From contig NZ_VTUZ01000043.1 in the NCBI RefSeq assembly GCF_008369935.1, positions 1-64,000 of the forward strand: a stretch of 64,000 nucleotides of DNA. The letters run 5' to 3'. A program made the position numbers and the translations under genes. The notes under the pieces are model-generated. The model ran no database searches and was not told where the DNA came from. It saw only the letters and a program-made list of their open reading frames with translations. Source of the stretch: Paraburkholderia panacisoli. GTDB lineage: Bacteria; Pseudomonadota; Gammaproteobacteria; Burkholderiales; Burkholderiaceae. Of the stretch, positions 43,755 through 52,624 are shown piece after piece (within the stretch, counting starts at the first letter, position 1; each line of letters begins with the position of its first letter).

Positions 43755-44753
43755 ATGGGAAATCACAAGCTTCGGCTGTCTATCGCCGTTGGCAACTACG
43801 ACCGCATGCGGCCGCTCGTCGATGGGGATGTTCAGATCGACGGCGTAGATCCGGTCTTCATGCTGCAGGAGCCTGAGGAGATCTTCTTTCGCGCGTTTCG
43901 GCACGCCGACTACGACATCTGCGAGCTTTCGCTCAGCAGCTACTCGGTCAAGACGGCTGCGGGCACGTCGCCCTATACGGCCGTGCCGGTCTTTCCGTCG
44001 CGGGCCTTCCGGCATACGTCGATCTACGTGCGAGCGGACCGGGGGATCGAGAAGCCTGAAGACCTGAAGGGCAAGCGCATTGGCGTACCCGAGTACCAAC
44101 TCACCGCTAATGTCTGGGTCCGTCTCTTTCTCGAGGAGGAGTATGGGGTCAAGGCATCGGACGTGACCTGGGTCCGCGGCGGCTACGAAGATCCGGCCCG
44201 AGTCGAAAAGATCGCGTTGAACCTGCCCGGCGACATCAGGATTGAAGACGCTCCCGAAGGCGAAACCATCTCCAGCCTTCTGGCGGCGGGGAAGATCGAC
44301 GCCGTCATCGGGCCGCGTGCGCCTTCCTGCTTTGACCAGGGCCATCCGCAGGTTCGATATCTCTTTGACGATCCACACAAGACCGCGGCCGATTGGTATG
44401 CGCGCACCAAGCTGTTTCCGATCATGCACACGCTCGGTGTCAGAAAGACACTCGCCGATGAGCATCCGTGGCTGCCAGGTGCACTCGTCAAGGCATTCGA
44501 GAAATCGAAGGCCCTCGCGCTCACGCGGCTCAGCGAGACCGGGGCGACCAAGGTGACCTTGCCATTCGTCGAAGACCAGTTGCGGGCGGCGCGCAAGCTG
44601 ATGGGTTTCGATTTCTGGCCGTACGGCTTTGCGGAAAACGAGCGGACTATCGACCGCTTCCTTGCCCGGCATCATGGGGAGGGGCTCTCCAGCCGCCGCT
44701 TGCAGCCGCACGAGCTGTTTCACCCTGCGAGCCTCGAAAGCTTCAAGATCTGA
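43755..44753 (+). CDS. 4,5-dihydroxyphthalate decarboxylase-like protein
   Basis: A 332-residue protein with the pattern of 4,5-dihydroxyphthalate decarboxylase (Pht5-type), a cytoplasmic enzyme with a periplasmic-binding-protein fold: LSIAVGNYDRMRPLVDGDVQIDGVDPVFML, PEEIFFRAFRHADYDICELS, VPVFPSRAFRHTSIYVRAD, GVPEYQLTANVWVR, HPWLPGALVKAFEKSKALA and ELFHPASLESFKI. No signal peptide. The reaction known for the family is loss of CO2 from 4,5-dihydroxyphthalate to protocatechuate. No other pht-type gene is adjacent, so the natural substrate may be another dihydroxy-aromatic acid. The gene is divergent from the binding-protein gene. Confidence 0.85.
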   Translation: MGNHKLRLSIAVGNYDRMRPLVDGDVQIDGVDPVFMLQEPEEIFFRAFRHADYDICELSLSSYSVKTAAGTSPYTAVPVFPSRAFRHTSIYVRADRGIEKPEDLKGKRIGVPEYQLTANVWVRLFLEEEYGVKASDVTWVRGGYEDPARVEKIALNLPGDIRIEDAPEGETISSLLAAGKIDAVIGPRAPSCFDQGHPQVRYLFDDPHKTAADWYARTKLFPIMHTLGVRKTLADEHPWLPGALVKAFEKSKALALTRLSETGATKVTLPFVEDQLRAARKLMGFDFWPYGFAENERTIDRFLARHHGEGLSSRRLQPHELFHPASLESFKI

Positions 44754-45009
44754 TTTTTACACCTGCTCTCATTCGGGGCGGCGCGTTGTAGGTGCGCCTG
44801 CCCCGGCACGTCGTTTTCGCCCCCGAACCGTACACGGTCCGGCATCCTGTCGCGAGTCGCGCCGGCCACGCATCACGCAGCGTGTCAGCCAGCCAGCGGG
44901 CGGGTGAGCAAACGCGAGTCAAGGCAACTGAACGCGCCGCTTTCCGCTTGGACAAGCTTGAACTTTCGCGCGAAGAAGGCTGGGGGAATCCGATCTGTTG
45001 GCCTCGTGC

Positions 45010-45775
45010 GGTTCACTATTCCGCGCAAGTGACATGGCGGCCAGGTAACCAAACGTCAACGCCGGGCCTAGCGTGATTCCCGCGCCGATCTATTGGCCAC
45101 CCACAGGCGAGTTCATATCATTTCCGCAGGCGAAGAGGCCCGGAATGGGGCGATCGTCTTTGTCGAGGACTGCGCCGACAGCGTTCGAGTCCGCGTGGAT
45201 CGACGCCAATTCTTGCCGCGAGTTCGGTCAGTGTCCGGCCACTAAAAAGGTAACCAACCTCTCAGCGCGGCAGCGAGCTACCGGGCAGGATGACGCCGAT
45301 CCCATCGCTCTTGACGGCTGACGCGTCTGCGATCAGGTAGGCGCGCCTCAGCCTCGAACATGCCGAGGGTGAAGGCATGGTACGAAGCCGCCTCGTTGGT
45401 GAACCGGTTTCCATCCTTGTCGACCGCGATGAAACCGGGTTTGGGGAGGTCGAGCATGAAGTGTCCCCATCGCACCTCATGGTCCGCTTTATGCAGAGAC
45501 TGACATTGGAACGAAGTAGGCGGGTACTGGAGCCGACGGTTGCGGCAAAGAACTGGCGTGCCGATTCGGTCGAATCCTTGAAGCCCGCCGCGTGCATTGG
45601 CGATCTGTCGACGAACCAGATCACGCCGAGGGACCACGCGCTGGTACCCTCGACCTGGTCCGTTTTCTCCAGCAGGAGAGGCTCGAGCCCCTCGTTCTTC
45701 GATACGATCGCAGCACTCATGCCAGCCGCGCCGCACCAATGATGATGAAGTCAACCTCGTTATCCCGGTGTCGCT
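45010..45775 (-). pseudogene. relic of an FAD-dependent dehydrogenase (3-ketosteroid-dehydrogenase-like)
   Basis: Three minus-strand frames together give a decayed flavoprotein: NEVDFIIIGA then (shifted) GMSAAIVSKNEGLEPLLLEKTDQVEGTSAWSLGVIW, then PGFIAVDKDGNRFTNEAASYHAFTLGMFEAE, then DKDDRPIPGLFACGNDMNSPVGGQ-stop-IGAGITLGPALTFGYLAA. Frameshifts, a stop and a large deletion of the middle are evident. The order and motifs match FAD-binding fumarate-reductase/KstD-type enzymes. It is downstream of the iron-sulfur subunit gene on the same strand. The stretch 44754-45009 holds nothing else. Confidence 0.8.
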
Positions 45776-45834
45776 TCGCAGCGGTATTCAAGGTGTATGG
45801 CCTGTAATTAGCGCTCACTCTGGAGGACCCGGTT

Positions 45835-46707
45835 TCAAAAAAGTAGCGTGCCGAGGTTGACGCTTCCAGCACGGTCTCTTGTAGCGAGGACCTTTTCCGT
45901 TCCATCCTTTCTCACCCGCAGCTCGATACGCGAGGACGGCGCAATCAGCCCGGAGAATCGGAAGTCGCCGAAATGGTCGGTCCTGGTCTTGCGTTCGCTC
46001 CCATCGGAGGCGTCGCGCAGGATGACTTCGGCGCCTTCCAGATTGCGCAGTTGACCACCGCCCACGTCCTCGCAGACATTGCCTGCCACCAGGTGGCTGA
46101 GCGCATCGTCCAGATTCTTGTAGAAGACGCGCGGCTTGGTGCCGAACTCGGGGTGAATGACGGACAGGTGCTCTTTCTCGACCATTTCCGCCAATTGGGC
46201 GTCCGCGACATTCAACGCGCGGATCGCCTTGGTGGGGCAGGCTTGCGTGCAGCGCGGCTCTTTCCAGCCGGCGTCGAGCAGGTGCGCGTCGAAGTTCCAG
46301 TTCTGCGGCACCTGTTCCTGTTCGTTCCATTCGATCATGTCGTAAGGGCATGTCCGGACCAGATCGCGCCGGCCACGCGACTTGACCGGGTCGATCACGA
46401 CGACGCCGTCCGGACGCTTGTAGATCGCGCCGTCCGAAGCCGCCTTGACGCAGGGTGCGTTGTCACAGTGATTACAGGTCTTCGGGATATAGGTGACATC
46501 GACGAGCGAGCCCTCTCCGCGAACGTGACGTTCGATCCGGATCGTTTCCAGGCCTTCCGGCGGATGGGGCGCGGAATAACCCGGAAAAGCATTGCCGGAA
46601 TACTCGTCCTTGGTCGCGAGGACGCAGTTTCTGCAATTGATGCAGAGTGAAACGTCAACGACCAGCGCCCAGCTGCTCACGCTGCTTTCTCGAGTTTTTG
46701 GTCCCAT
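45835..46707 (-). CDS. iron-sulfur subunit of a transhydroxylase-type molybdoenzyme
   Basis: A 290-residue protein from the ATG at 46707 (GGAGGTGG before it), overlapping the end of the large-subunit gene by 31 bases. Ferredoxin-like half: C22INCRNC28, CNHCDNAPC (78-86), C120 and CTQACPTKA (153-157) as in DMSO-reductase-family electron-transfer subunits. From about residue 205 comes a small beta-barrel of the carboxypeptidase-regulatory/CnaB type (LEGAEVILRDASDG...FGDFRFSGL), the extra domain known from the small subunit of pyrogallol-phloroglucinol transhydroxylase. No signal peptide. Confidence 0.86.
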   Translation of the reverse strand: MGPKTRESSVSSWALVVDVSLCINCRNCVLATKDEYSGNAFPGYSAPHPPEGLETIRIERHVRGEGSLVDVTYIPKTCNHCDNAPCVKAASDGAIYKRPDGVVVIDPVKSRGRRDLVRTCPYDMIEWNEQEQVPQNWNFDAHLLDAGWKEPRCTQACPTKAIRALNVADAQLAEMVEKEHLSVIHPEFGTKPRVFYKNLDDALSHLVAGNVCEDVGGGQLRNLEGAEVILRDASDGSERKTRTDHFGDFRFSGLIAPSSRIELRVRKDGTEKVLATRDRAGSVNLGTLLF

Positions 46708-49634
46708 TTTTCCACCTCCACCCAGCAAGTATTGGGCATGATTCCGTCTGCGGTCTGACTCATTTTTCCACCCGGCGTCAGGAGATTGAGACAGCCTCCG
46801 CGATCTACCAGGCCCATCGAAGTCTCGATCAGGTCGAGCTCGGCACACGACTCGTTGCCGCGCGTCACCCCCGCCTTGACGAGCTGAGAAACGTCCACGG
46901 CACAAATGACCGACGCCTGCGCGTTGTAGACCCGAACCAGATCGCCACGTTGCAGGCCTCGAGTCTGCGCATCCTGGGCACTCAATCGCAGGACCCAGTA
47001 TCGATATCCGCCTACTTCCATCCGGTGTTCGTCGATCGTGCTGATGTGACTGTTCTTTCCGTCCGCATGCGTATGGAAGCTGTAGACCGGATGATTGGTC
47101 ACGAGCTGCAGCGGAAACGGTTGTTTCACGGTGCTGGCGCGGTTCATGTATCGGTTGACGGCCGGCCTCGCGGGATCAATCTGTTCGATGCGACGCAGGC
47201 TCGACGGCACGAACTCGAATTTGCCTGACTGCGTCGGCAGCCCATCGCCGAAGCCGACCGAATACGTGGCAGGTAGCGGATTCGGTTCGGGCAAATCCTT
47301 CAGACGGCCTTCTGCAAACCAGCGCATGTCGACAGGCGGCTTGTCGTCGTCCTTTGGCGGCGGCACTACGTGATAGCCTTTTTGCAGGAACTTCTTCCAG
47401 GTGGTCTGCTTGGGCAAGTCCGTTGAATTGAACATCCGTTCGCACCAGGCCAATTCGGAGCAACCGCCTTCCGAGAACATCCCGCCGTATCCGAGTCTTG
47501 TCAGGATGTCCAGAAAGATCTGATAGTCCGACTTCGATTCGCCCAGCGGCTCGATGCATTTGTGCTGCATGGTCACCACTCGATGATTGAGCTGGCTCTG
47601 TGCATGCTGGATGTAGCCGCCGCAGTTCGCCCATTCGGAGATGTCATCACGTTCGAGCGCGGTACACGCAGGCAGAATGAGGTCTGCGAACTGGGCCTCG
47701 TTCTCCATCCAGATCGACTGGTTAACGATAAATTCGAGCGACGGATGACGATACGCTTCAACGAGCCTGTTAGATCCCGGAGTTGTGCCGAACGATGACG
47801 AGCCGTAGCGGTACAGCATGTGGATGCGGGAATGGCCCGGCCTCGGATACGAGTATTCGGCAAATTGTCCCTCGATCGAGAAGCCGTCCCACGCGTAGCC
47901 TTGCGCGCTTCCCTCCACGATGGCTTCGGCAAGCCGTTGCCGGGGGACGGACTGCTTCACTGGGTTGATCGTGATGATGTGAGGCATGCGGCAGTAGTTG
48001 TTGGCCGCGCTCGCCGTGTTGTTCAGATCACCCGAGATTCCGCCCTCGGCGTACCCAGGAAAGTAAAAATTGAGGTCCTGCGGTGCACCGATCTGCAAAT
48101 TGCCAAAGTTGATCCCGGGTTTCCCCCAGCCCTGCATCGCCATCATCATGACGACGCTTCGCGCCCATTGAGCACCCGTCTCGGTGCGGCATGCGCCGCC
48201 AAAGCCCGCGCCCAGTCCACCGGCCGCGAGATAAGTCTTCTTTGACGCCCACAACCGCGCAAGACTGCGGACGTCCTTGGCGGGCACACCGGTTTCCGCT
48301 TCTTGCCACTCCGGCGTCTTCGGTATGCCGTCCTCTTTGCCGAGGACGTAAGCGCTCCATTCATCGAATCCCGTCGTTTTCGATGCCACGTACTCCTTAT
48401 CGTAGCTGCCGCTTACCATCCACTCGTGCATGATGGCGATCGCCAGCGCCGAGTCAGTGCCGGGTCTGATCGGCAGCCATTTCCCGCCAAGGAACTGAGC
48501 GGAGTGCGTCAGATAGGGATCGATATGCACGAACTCAATGCCGAGCTGCTTGGCCCACAGCCGGCGCTCGGTGCCTTCGAATCCGCCGTAAACACCACTG
48601 GTCGATTCGGGATCGCTCGACCAGAACACGATCACCTCGGCGTGCTGAAGGCAGTCCTCGGTCGTGCCGTAAAAGCTCGGCGTGCCCAGGCGCAGGCTGT
48701 TGCCGTAGTGATGCATGGCTCCCCAGTACCAGCCTTCCCAACTGATTGGACTCGGCTCGACGCGGGTAAAGCCGATCAGGTTGCCGAAACGCAGCATTGC
48801 GCTCAGGTAGTAGTTGATGTTCCCCCACTGGTGATGTGCGCCCGTGACCATGGCTATGGCCCCGGGGCCGTAATCCTTCTTCATGCGGCGGATTTCTCCC
48901 GCCACGATATCGAGCGCATCGTCCCAACTGATACGTTCATATCCCGAGATCCCGCGATTCTGGGGATTGCGTTCACCGTTGGGGTCGAAGTCGACGCGCT
49001 TCATCGGATAGAGGAGGCGCTTTTCGGAGTACACCAGCGATTTGAGGGAGAGCGCGTGCGGGCTGACCGTCGCACGCCGTGCCGGCGAAAACCGGCGATC
49101 TCTCGCCGTGATACTCCAGCTCGGTCCATCGTCTTCTTGGAGATCGATGGGCGTGGTGCGGACGATCTTGCCGTTCTTGACGAAGACGAACACGGGTCCG
49201 CCATTGGTGAGGGTGACGTAGCGCGTGGTTCCGTCCTTCATTTGCATGCCCTTGCGCCACGCAGCCGTCTTCATCGTATTGACGAGTTGGCCGAACCACA
49301 CGAGCTTCTGGTCGCTTCCGCCTTGCGTGATCTTGAAGTTCTTGAGCGCATCGATCAGGAACGCATGATCGGTGTTCGGCGCGAGCATCCGGCGGGCCGT
49401 CGCCACATCCATGAAGACAAGCTCGGCGTCGGGTTTGGGATTCACCCCCCAGCTTCCCGACACGGTGCCGTTTCGGAAATGGAGCTGCCTCGAGAGGGTG
49501 TTGTCTCTGAGCCGCAGCTGGATGACTCCGCTTCCGTTGGCGAGATGCGCGCGCATGGACGGAAACTTGCGGGCCGCCATACGCAGGACGGTCGGCATGA
49601 GCCAGAGGATAAGTACGAGTATTTTTCGCTGCAT
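46677..49634 (-). CDS. molybdopterin large subunit, pyrogallol transhydroxylase/resorcinol hydroxylase type, with SCP2-like N-terminus
   Basis: A 985-residue protein from the ATG at 49634 (GAGGTGAC before it). Residues about 25-125 resemble an SCP2 sterol-carrier domain, after a hydrophobic start (KILVLILWLMPTVL). From about 140 on it follows transhydroxylase: LTNGGPVFVFVKNGKIVRTTPID, RLLYPMKRVDFDPNGERNPQNRG, TGAHHQWGN, ISWEGWYWGAMHH and EAQFADLILPACT. The Ser in ISWEGW (298) is the likely Mo ligand. No N-terminal 4Fe-4S cysteine motif and no Tat signal, so probably cytoplasmic. Expected chemistry is water-dependent hydroxylation or hydroxyl transfer on a polyphenol. Adjacent small-subunit gene overlaps its end. 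Confidence 0.86.
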   Translation of the reverse strand: MQRKILVLILWLMPTVLRMAARKFPSMRAHLANGSGVIQLRLRDNTLSRQLHFRNGTVSGSWGVNPKPDAELVFMDVATARRMLAPNTDHAFLIDALKNFKITQGGSDQKLVWFGQLVNTMKTAAWRKGMQMKDGTTRYVTLTNGGPVFVFVKNGKIVRTTPIDLQEDDGPSWSITARDRRFSPARRATVSPHALSLKSLVYSEKRLLYPMKRVDFDPNGERNPQNRGISGYERISWDDALDIVAGEIRRMKKDYGPGAIAMVTGAHHQWGNINYYLSAMLRFGNLIGFTRVEPSPISWEGWYWGAMHHYGNSLRLGTPSFYGTTEDCLQHAEVIVFWSSDPESTSGVYGGFEGTERRLWAKQLGIEFVHIDPYLTHSAQFLGGKWLPIRPGTDSALAIAIMHEWMVSGSYDKEYVASKTTGFDEWSAYVLGKEDGIPKTPEWQEAETGVPAKDVRSLARLWASKKTYLAAGGLGAGFGGACRTETGAQWARSVVMMMAMQGWGKPGINFGNLQIGAPQDLNFYFPGYAEGGISGDLNNTASAANNYCRMPHIITINPVKQSVPRQRLAEAIVEGSAQGYAWDGFSIEGQFAEYSYPRPGHSRIHMLYRYGSSSFGTTPGSNRLVEAYRHPSLEFIVNQSIWMENEAQFADLILPACTALERDDISEWANCGGYIQHAQSQLNHRVVTMQHKCIEPLGESKSDYQIFLDILTRLGYGGMFSEGGCSELAWCERMFNSTDLPKQTTWKKFLQKGYHVVPPPKDDDKPPVDMRWFAEGRLKDLPEPNPLPATYSVGFGDGLPTQSGKFEFVPSSLRRIEQIDPARPAVNRYMNRASTVKQPFPLQLVTNHPVYSFHTHADGKNSHISTIDEHRMEVGGYRYWVLRLSAQDAQTRGLQRGDLVRVYNAQASVICAVDVSQLVKAGVTRGNESCAELDLIETSMGLVDRGGCLNLLTPGGKMSQTADGIMPNTCWVEVEKWDQKLEKAA

Positions 49635-49991
49635 GAGAATGTCACCTCGGAGCAGAACTGCGCTTTGAATGGACACGACGAGTGTCGGTCAGGCATCGGC
49701 CGACCAGCCTGCTACCGGTGCCGGCCCGAGGCGTCGTTTCCGATAGGTAAAGATTTGCTTGCGCGAATAGGCGTAGGCGGATCACGAAGTCCACGCCTGT
49801 TTCAGGCGGCCGTGACATCGCGCGGTCTTTCGGTTCGCGGCTATGCCGTGAGAAATTGGCGATCTTTCTCATTTATAGATCCACCTGTGTCTCCATGTTT
49901 CCGGAACGATCCGCGGCGTAGGTCCAGTCTGTTCCGAATTCCGCCTCGATGAGTGGATTTCGCGGAGCGGCGCGACGCAGCGGTCGATTGC

Positions 49992-50001
49992 GTTGTATGA
50001 T
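49992..50001 (+). repeat. GTTGTATGAT motif, copy 3
   Basis: Third copy of the 10-mer, ahead of the third MarR paralogue. Here it is followed by an AGCGGATCATCT segment that matches the leader of paralogue 2. Confidence 0.55.
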
Positions 50002-50052
50002 CTTACCTGCAGCGGATCATCTGTATAGCAATGATACCACTGAAAATAAACC

Positions 50053-50090
50053 TATATCGAACGATATTATTTGGTATAAATAAAGTCAAG
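50053..50090 (+). repeat. 38-bp regulatory element, copy 3
   Basis: Ends TTGGTATAAATAAAGTCAAG. It lies 91 bases before the ATG of MarR paralogue 3, matching the 96 bases at paralogue 2. Confidence 0.6.
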
Positions 50091-50180
50091 GGTTCCTATG
50101 ATGGGGTTACCCTGAGTTCCGTCTGTCTGTTCGCGGCCCGGAAATCTGCCCCGTTTGCCCATACATAAAGGAATGAGGAA

Positions 50181-50720
50181 ATGCCCAAGTCGACTCCCGG
50201 CGTCACCAGGACAACTTTGGATCGCGAGCCGCCAGGCGAGGCAGCCGCGAAGCTGTCGCCCGAACTATTTGATGAGCGTGGCCGAACTGTGCCGTGGATG
50301 GCCAAGACCGTGCGTCGCCTCTATGATGCACAGGGCCAGAAAATTCTCGATCGGGAAAACCTCGCCATTGCGTATTGGTATTACCTCCGCGTACTGGCCG
50401 AGCGCGGCGAGTTGAATCAGCTCGAATTAAGTAAGCGAGTGGGGATTGCCTCGACGACCGCAGTGCCGGCACTCGACAACCTGGAAAAGCGCGGGCTGGT
50501 CCAACGGATTCGAGATCCTAAAGACCGAAGAAAGTATTACGTCAGTCTTAAGGAAGAGGGCAGGCGTCTGGTCGACGAAATGCTGCCGCAGCTCGTGGAC
50601 ATGTTCTCGGCCTCGCTCGACGGAATTTCTCCGCGGGACATGCAGGTGTTCTGGAAGGTCGCGCACCAGATTGAAAAGAATCTGATTCAAATGTCCAAGG
50701 ACGATGCGACCTTGGACTGA
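50181..50720 (+). CDS. MarR family regulator, paralogue 3 of 3
   Basis: A 179-residue protein with GAGGAA before its ATG. Core: LFDERGRTVPWMAKTVRRLYDAQGQKILD, recognition helix LSKRVGIASTTAVPALDNLEKRG, wing DPKDRRKYYVSLKEEGRR. Same length as paralogue 1 and the same core as both others; only the first 30 residues and the far C-terminus differ. It is divergent from the molybdoenzyme operon and probably controls it and itself through the motifs in the gap. Confidence 0.88.
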   Translation: MPKSTPGVTRTTLDREPPGEAAAKLSPELFDERGRTVPWMAKTVRRLYDAQGQKILDRENLAIAYWYYLRVLAERGELNQLELSKRVGIASTTAVPALDNLEKRGLVQRIRDPKDRRKYYVSLKEEGRRLVDEMLPQLVDMFSASLDGISPRDMQVFWKVAHQIEKNLIQMSKDDATLD

Positions 50721-50819
50721 CTGAGGGCTTCGAGCGGATAATTGCGTATGCGACATGGGGGCGCGATTGCCGTGACGGGAGGGTGTTCAGAAGTAGTGTC
50801 TGGTCCCGGAATGGCCTTC

Positions 50820-51010
50820 TTACCGATCATCCCGAAGCAGCGGCGCCAAATCTTCGGTCTCGGCCGGGAAGGCTGCATTCCGGCACACGTCCAGAGCGCC
50901 GAATACAGCAGCCCCTGCGATCAGCGGCCCGGCAATGCCACCCAGCCGGCCGATGCCTCGCGCCCAGCCCACGCCGCTCGAGCGCGGACTGCTGCTGGCT
51001 CCTTGTTTTG
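50820..51010 (-). pseudogene. C-terminal relic of an MFS aromatic-acid transporter
   Basis: The minus strand reads SSGVGWARGIGRLGGIAGPLIAGAAVFGALDVCRNAAFPAE and ends at a stop at 50822-50820. The RSTGVGWA-GIGRLGAIAGP pattern is the conserved TM11 region of aromatic-acid:H+ symporters. All preceding membrane segments are gone. It follows the dioxygenase reductase gene on the same strand, so the operon once included a transporter. The rest of 50721-51060 holds nothing. Confidence 0.7.
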
Positions 51011-51060
51011 TACTGTGGCAACGTCAGGAACTGGCGAGCACGGGCGCGGATTCAGGCGTG

Positions 51061-52047
51061 TCACCCCGTATGGACGAACGCGTCGCTGAAGAAGTTGTCT
51101 TCGGGTAAGCCGGCCTTCACGAAGGTGCCGCGCGCGGCGCTCGTCATCGAGGGGTTGCCGCATGCGTACACCTCATATTCCGCGAGCGAGGCGAAGTCTT
51201 CGAGCACGGCCTCGTGCACGAAGCCGTGCCGGCCCGTCCACGCCTCGTCGGCTTCGGACAGTACCGGCACGAACTTCACGCGGCCACTGTCGTGCCATTT
51301 CTGCGCGAGTGCCGTGAGATAAAGGTCTTCCGCGCGGCGTGCGCCCCAGTACAGATGCAGCGGTCGTTCGAGCCTGCGCTTGATGGCGTCCTCAACGATC
51401 GACTTCACCGGCGCGAACCCCGTGCCTGTTGCAAGCAACACGGCGGGCCTGTCCGATCCTTCGCGCAGCGTGAACTCTCCGAACGGGAGCTCAATGCGTA
51501 GCTTATCGCCCTTCGCGATGCGGCCCAGCATGCCTTCGGAGAACCGGCCTCCGGGCACGTGGCGCACGTGCAGCTGCACGCTGTCGTTTTCGTGCGGCGC
51601 ATTCGCCATCGAATAGTTCCGCCGCGTGCCGTCCTCCAGCTCGATCTGCAGATACTGGCCGGCACGAAACTTCGCGCGCACGCCCGCGGGCAGCCGCAAC
51701 TGCAGGATGCTGACGTCGGCGGCCGGCTGTGTGATGCGGTAGACGGAGGCGTCGAGCGTCCTGCGCGCGACGGGGTCGCGCCTCTCGATGCGACGCGGCG
51801 CGATCGTCAGGTCCGTGTCGGGGCGCAGGCAGCACAGCAGCGCGCGCTCGGCCGGCGCCACCACTGTGCCCTGGACCGGCGAGCGCCCCTCGCCCGCCAC
51901 GAGGTGTCCTTCGCAGGACGCGCAGACGCCCTTGCGGCACGAGTACGGCACCGCATAGCCGGCGCGTTCGGCCGCGTCGAGCACGGTTTCACCGGGCGCA
52001 CACGGGAACGTTATGTCGCTGTCAGCGACGGAAATACGAGTATCCAA
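51061..52047 (-). CDS. terephthalate dioxygenase reductase-like protein (TphA1 type)
   Basis: About 328 residues with a TTG start at 52047, eight bases after GGAG; another TTG at 52086 is possible. N-terminal plant-type ferredoxin with SCRKGVCASCEG and the last Cys in LLCCLRP, then FAD domain (GQYLQIEL...RNYSMANAP) and NAD domain (LLATGTGFAPVKSI). The start DSDITFPCAPGETVLDAA matches TphA1-type reductases. It supplies NADH electrons to the dioxygenase encoded just upstream. It lies about 100 bases after the small-subunit gene. Confidence 0.85.
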   Translation of the reverse strand: MDTRISVADSDITFPCAPGETVLDAAERAGYAVPYSCRKGVCASCEGHLVAGEGRSPVQGTVVAPAERALLCCLRPDTDLTIAPRRIERRDPVARRTLDASVYRITQPAADVSILQLRLPAGVRAKFRAGQYLQIELEDGTRRNYSMANAPHENDSVQLHVRHVPGGRFSEGMLGRIAKGDKLRIELPFGEFTLREGSDRPAVLLATGTGFAPVKSIVEDAIKRRLERPLHLYWGARRAEDLYLTALAQKWHDSGRVKFVPVLSEADEAWTGRHGFVHEAVLEDFASLAEYEVYACGNPSMTSAARGTFVKAGLPEDNFFSDAFVHTG

Positions 52048-52151
52048 GATATGAACTCCATGCGTTGTCAGCCGGTATCGGGCCAAGTTCGGGTCGGTTC
52101 AGCCGGCGGGAGCCGGCATCGTACGCGCCCCGTCGGGCAGGCTCGCGGGCG

Positions 52152-52622
52152 TCATAGTGGCAACGCGAGCAGCGTCTCGATACGCGAGCTATCGCACACG
52201 ACGACGCGCTCGCGTAACCGCACGCCCGCCTCGTCGCGCACGTACACGTCGCAATAGCGGCCGGTCGCGAACAGGTCGGTGGTCCCGTCGCGCATGATGC
52301 GCGTGACCATGAACGAGGTTTCGCTGCGCGCCTCGGCGCCGTCGTCGCTAATCACGTACGGCTGCCCGAGCAGATGGCGGTAGGCGTGCCGTTCATAGAT
52401 ATTGGCGTCGCGCAGCGACGCGACCCGGTCGACCAGCATGCCGTGCGAGGCCAGGTAGATCATGCTGCCCAGAAGGCCGCGGCGATGGTTGTCTGCGGTC
52501 GTAACCCTGTATACGCACGACGCGGTGAAGAACCCGGGCCACTGCGCGAGGTCGCCGTCGTCGATGCAGCGCACGTATTCGGCCTGCGTGCGGGCGATCA
52601 GTTGATGGATGTCCTGCGTCAT
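52152..52622 (-). CDS. terephthalate dioxygenase small subunit-like protein (TphA3 type)
   Basis: About 156 residues from the ATG at 52622, two bases after the alpha-subunit stop. The ring-hydroxylating beta-subunit (NTF2-like) pattern is clear: DLAQWPGFFTASCVYRVTTADNH, SLRDANIYERHAYRHLLG, SFMVTRIM and RERVVVCDSSRIETLLALPL, which closely recalls TphA3. The beta subunit is structural in alpha3beta3 oxygenases. Confidence 0.88.
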   Translation of the reverse strand: MTQDIHQLIARTQAEYVRCIDDGDLAQWPGFFTASCVYRVTTADNHRRGLLGSMIYLASHGMLVDRVASLRDANIYERHAYRHLLGQPYVISDDGAEARSETSFMVTRIMRDGTTDLFATGRYCDVYVRDEAGVRLRERVVVCDSSRIETLLALPL

Positions 52623-52624
52623 CG

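Larger units (their letters stand above)
49635..50180. other. regulatory gap between molybdoenzyme operon and marR paralogue 3
   Basis: About 545 bases without a supported gene, between divergent starts at 49634 and 50181. It contains the GTTGTATGAT motif (49992) and a 38-bp element (50053). An ATGATC...GATCAT inverted repeat overlaps the first motif (49998-50003 and 50016-50021). Confidence 0.5.

Noticed and set aside
43314..44723. Upstream extension giving an 874-codon minus-strand frame for the binding protein
   Set aside because: The extension is antisense to the decarboxylase gene and lacks protein-like features; the true start is marked by the signal peptide near 43184.
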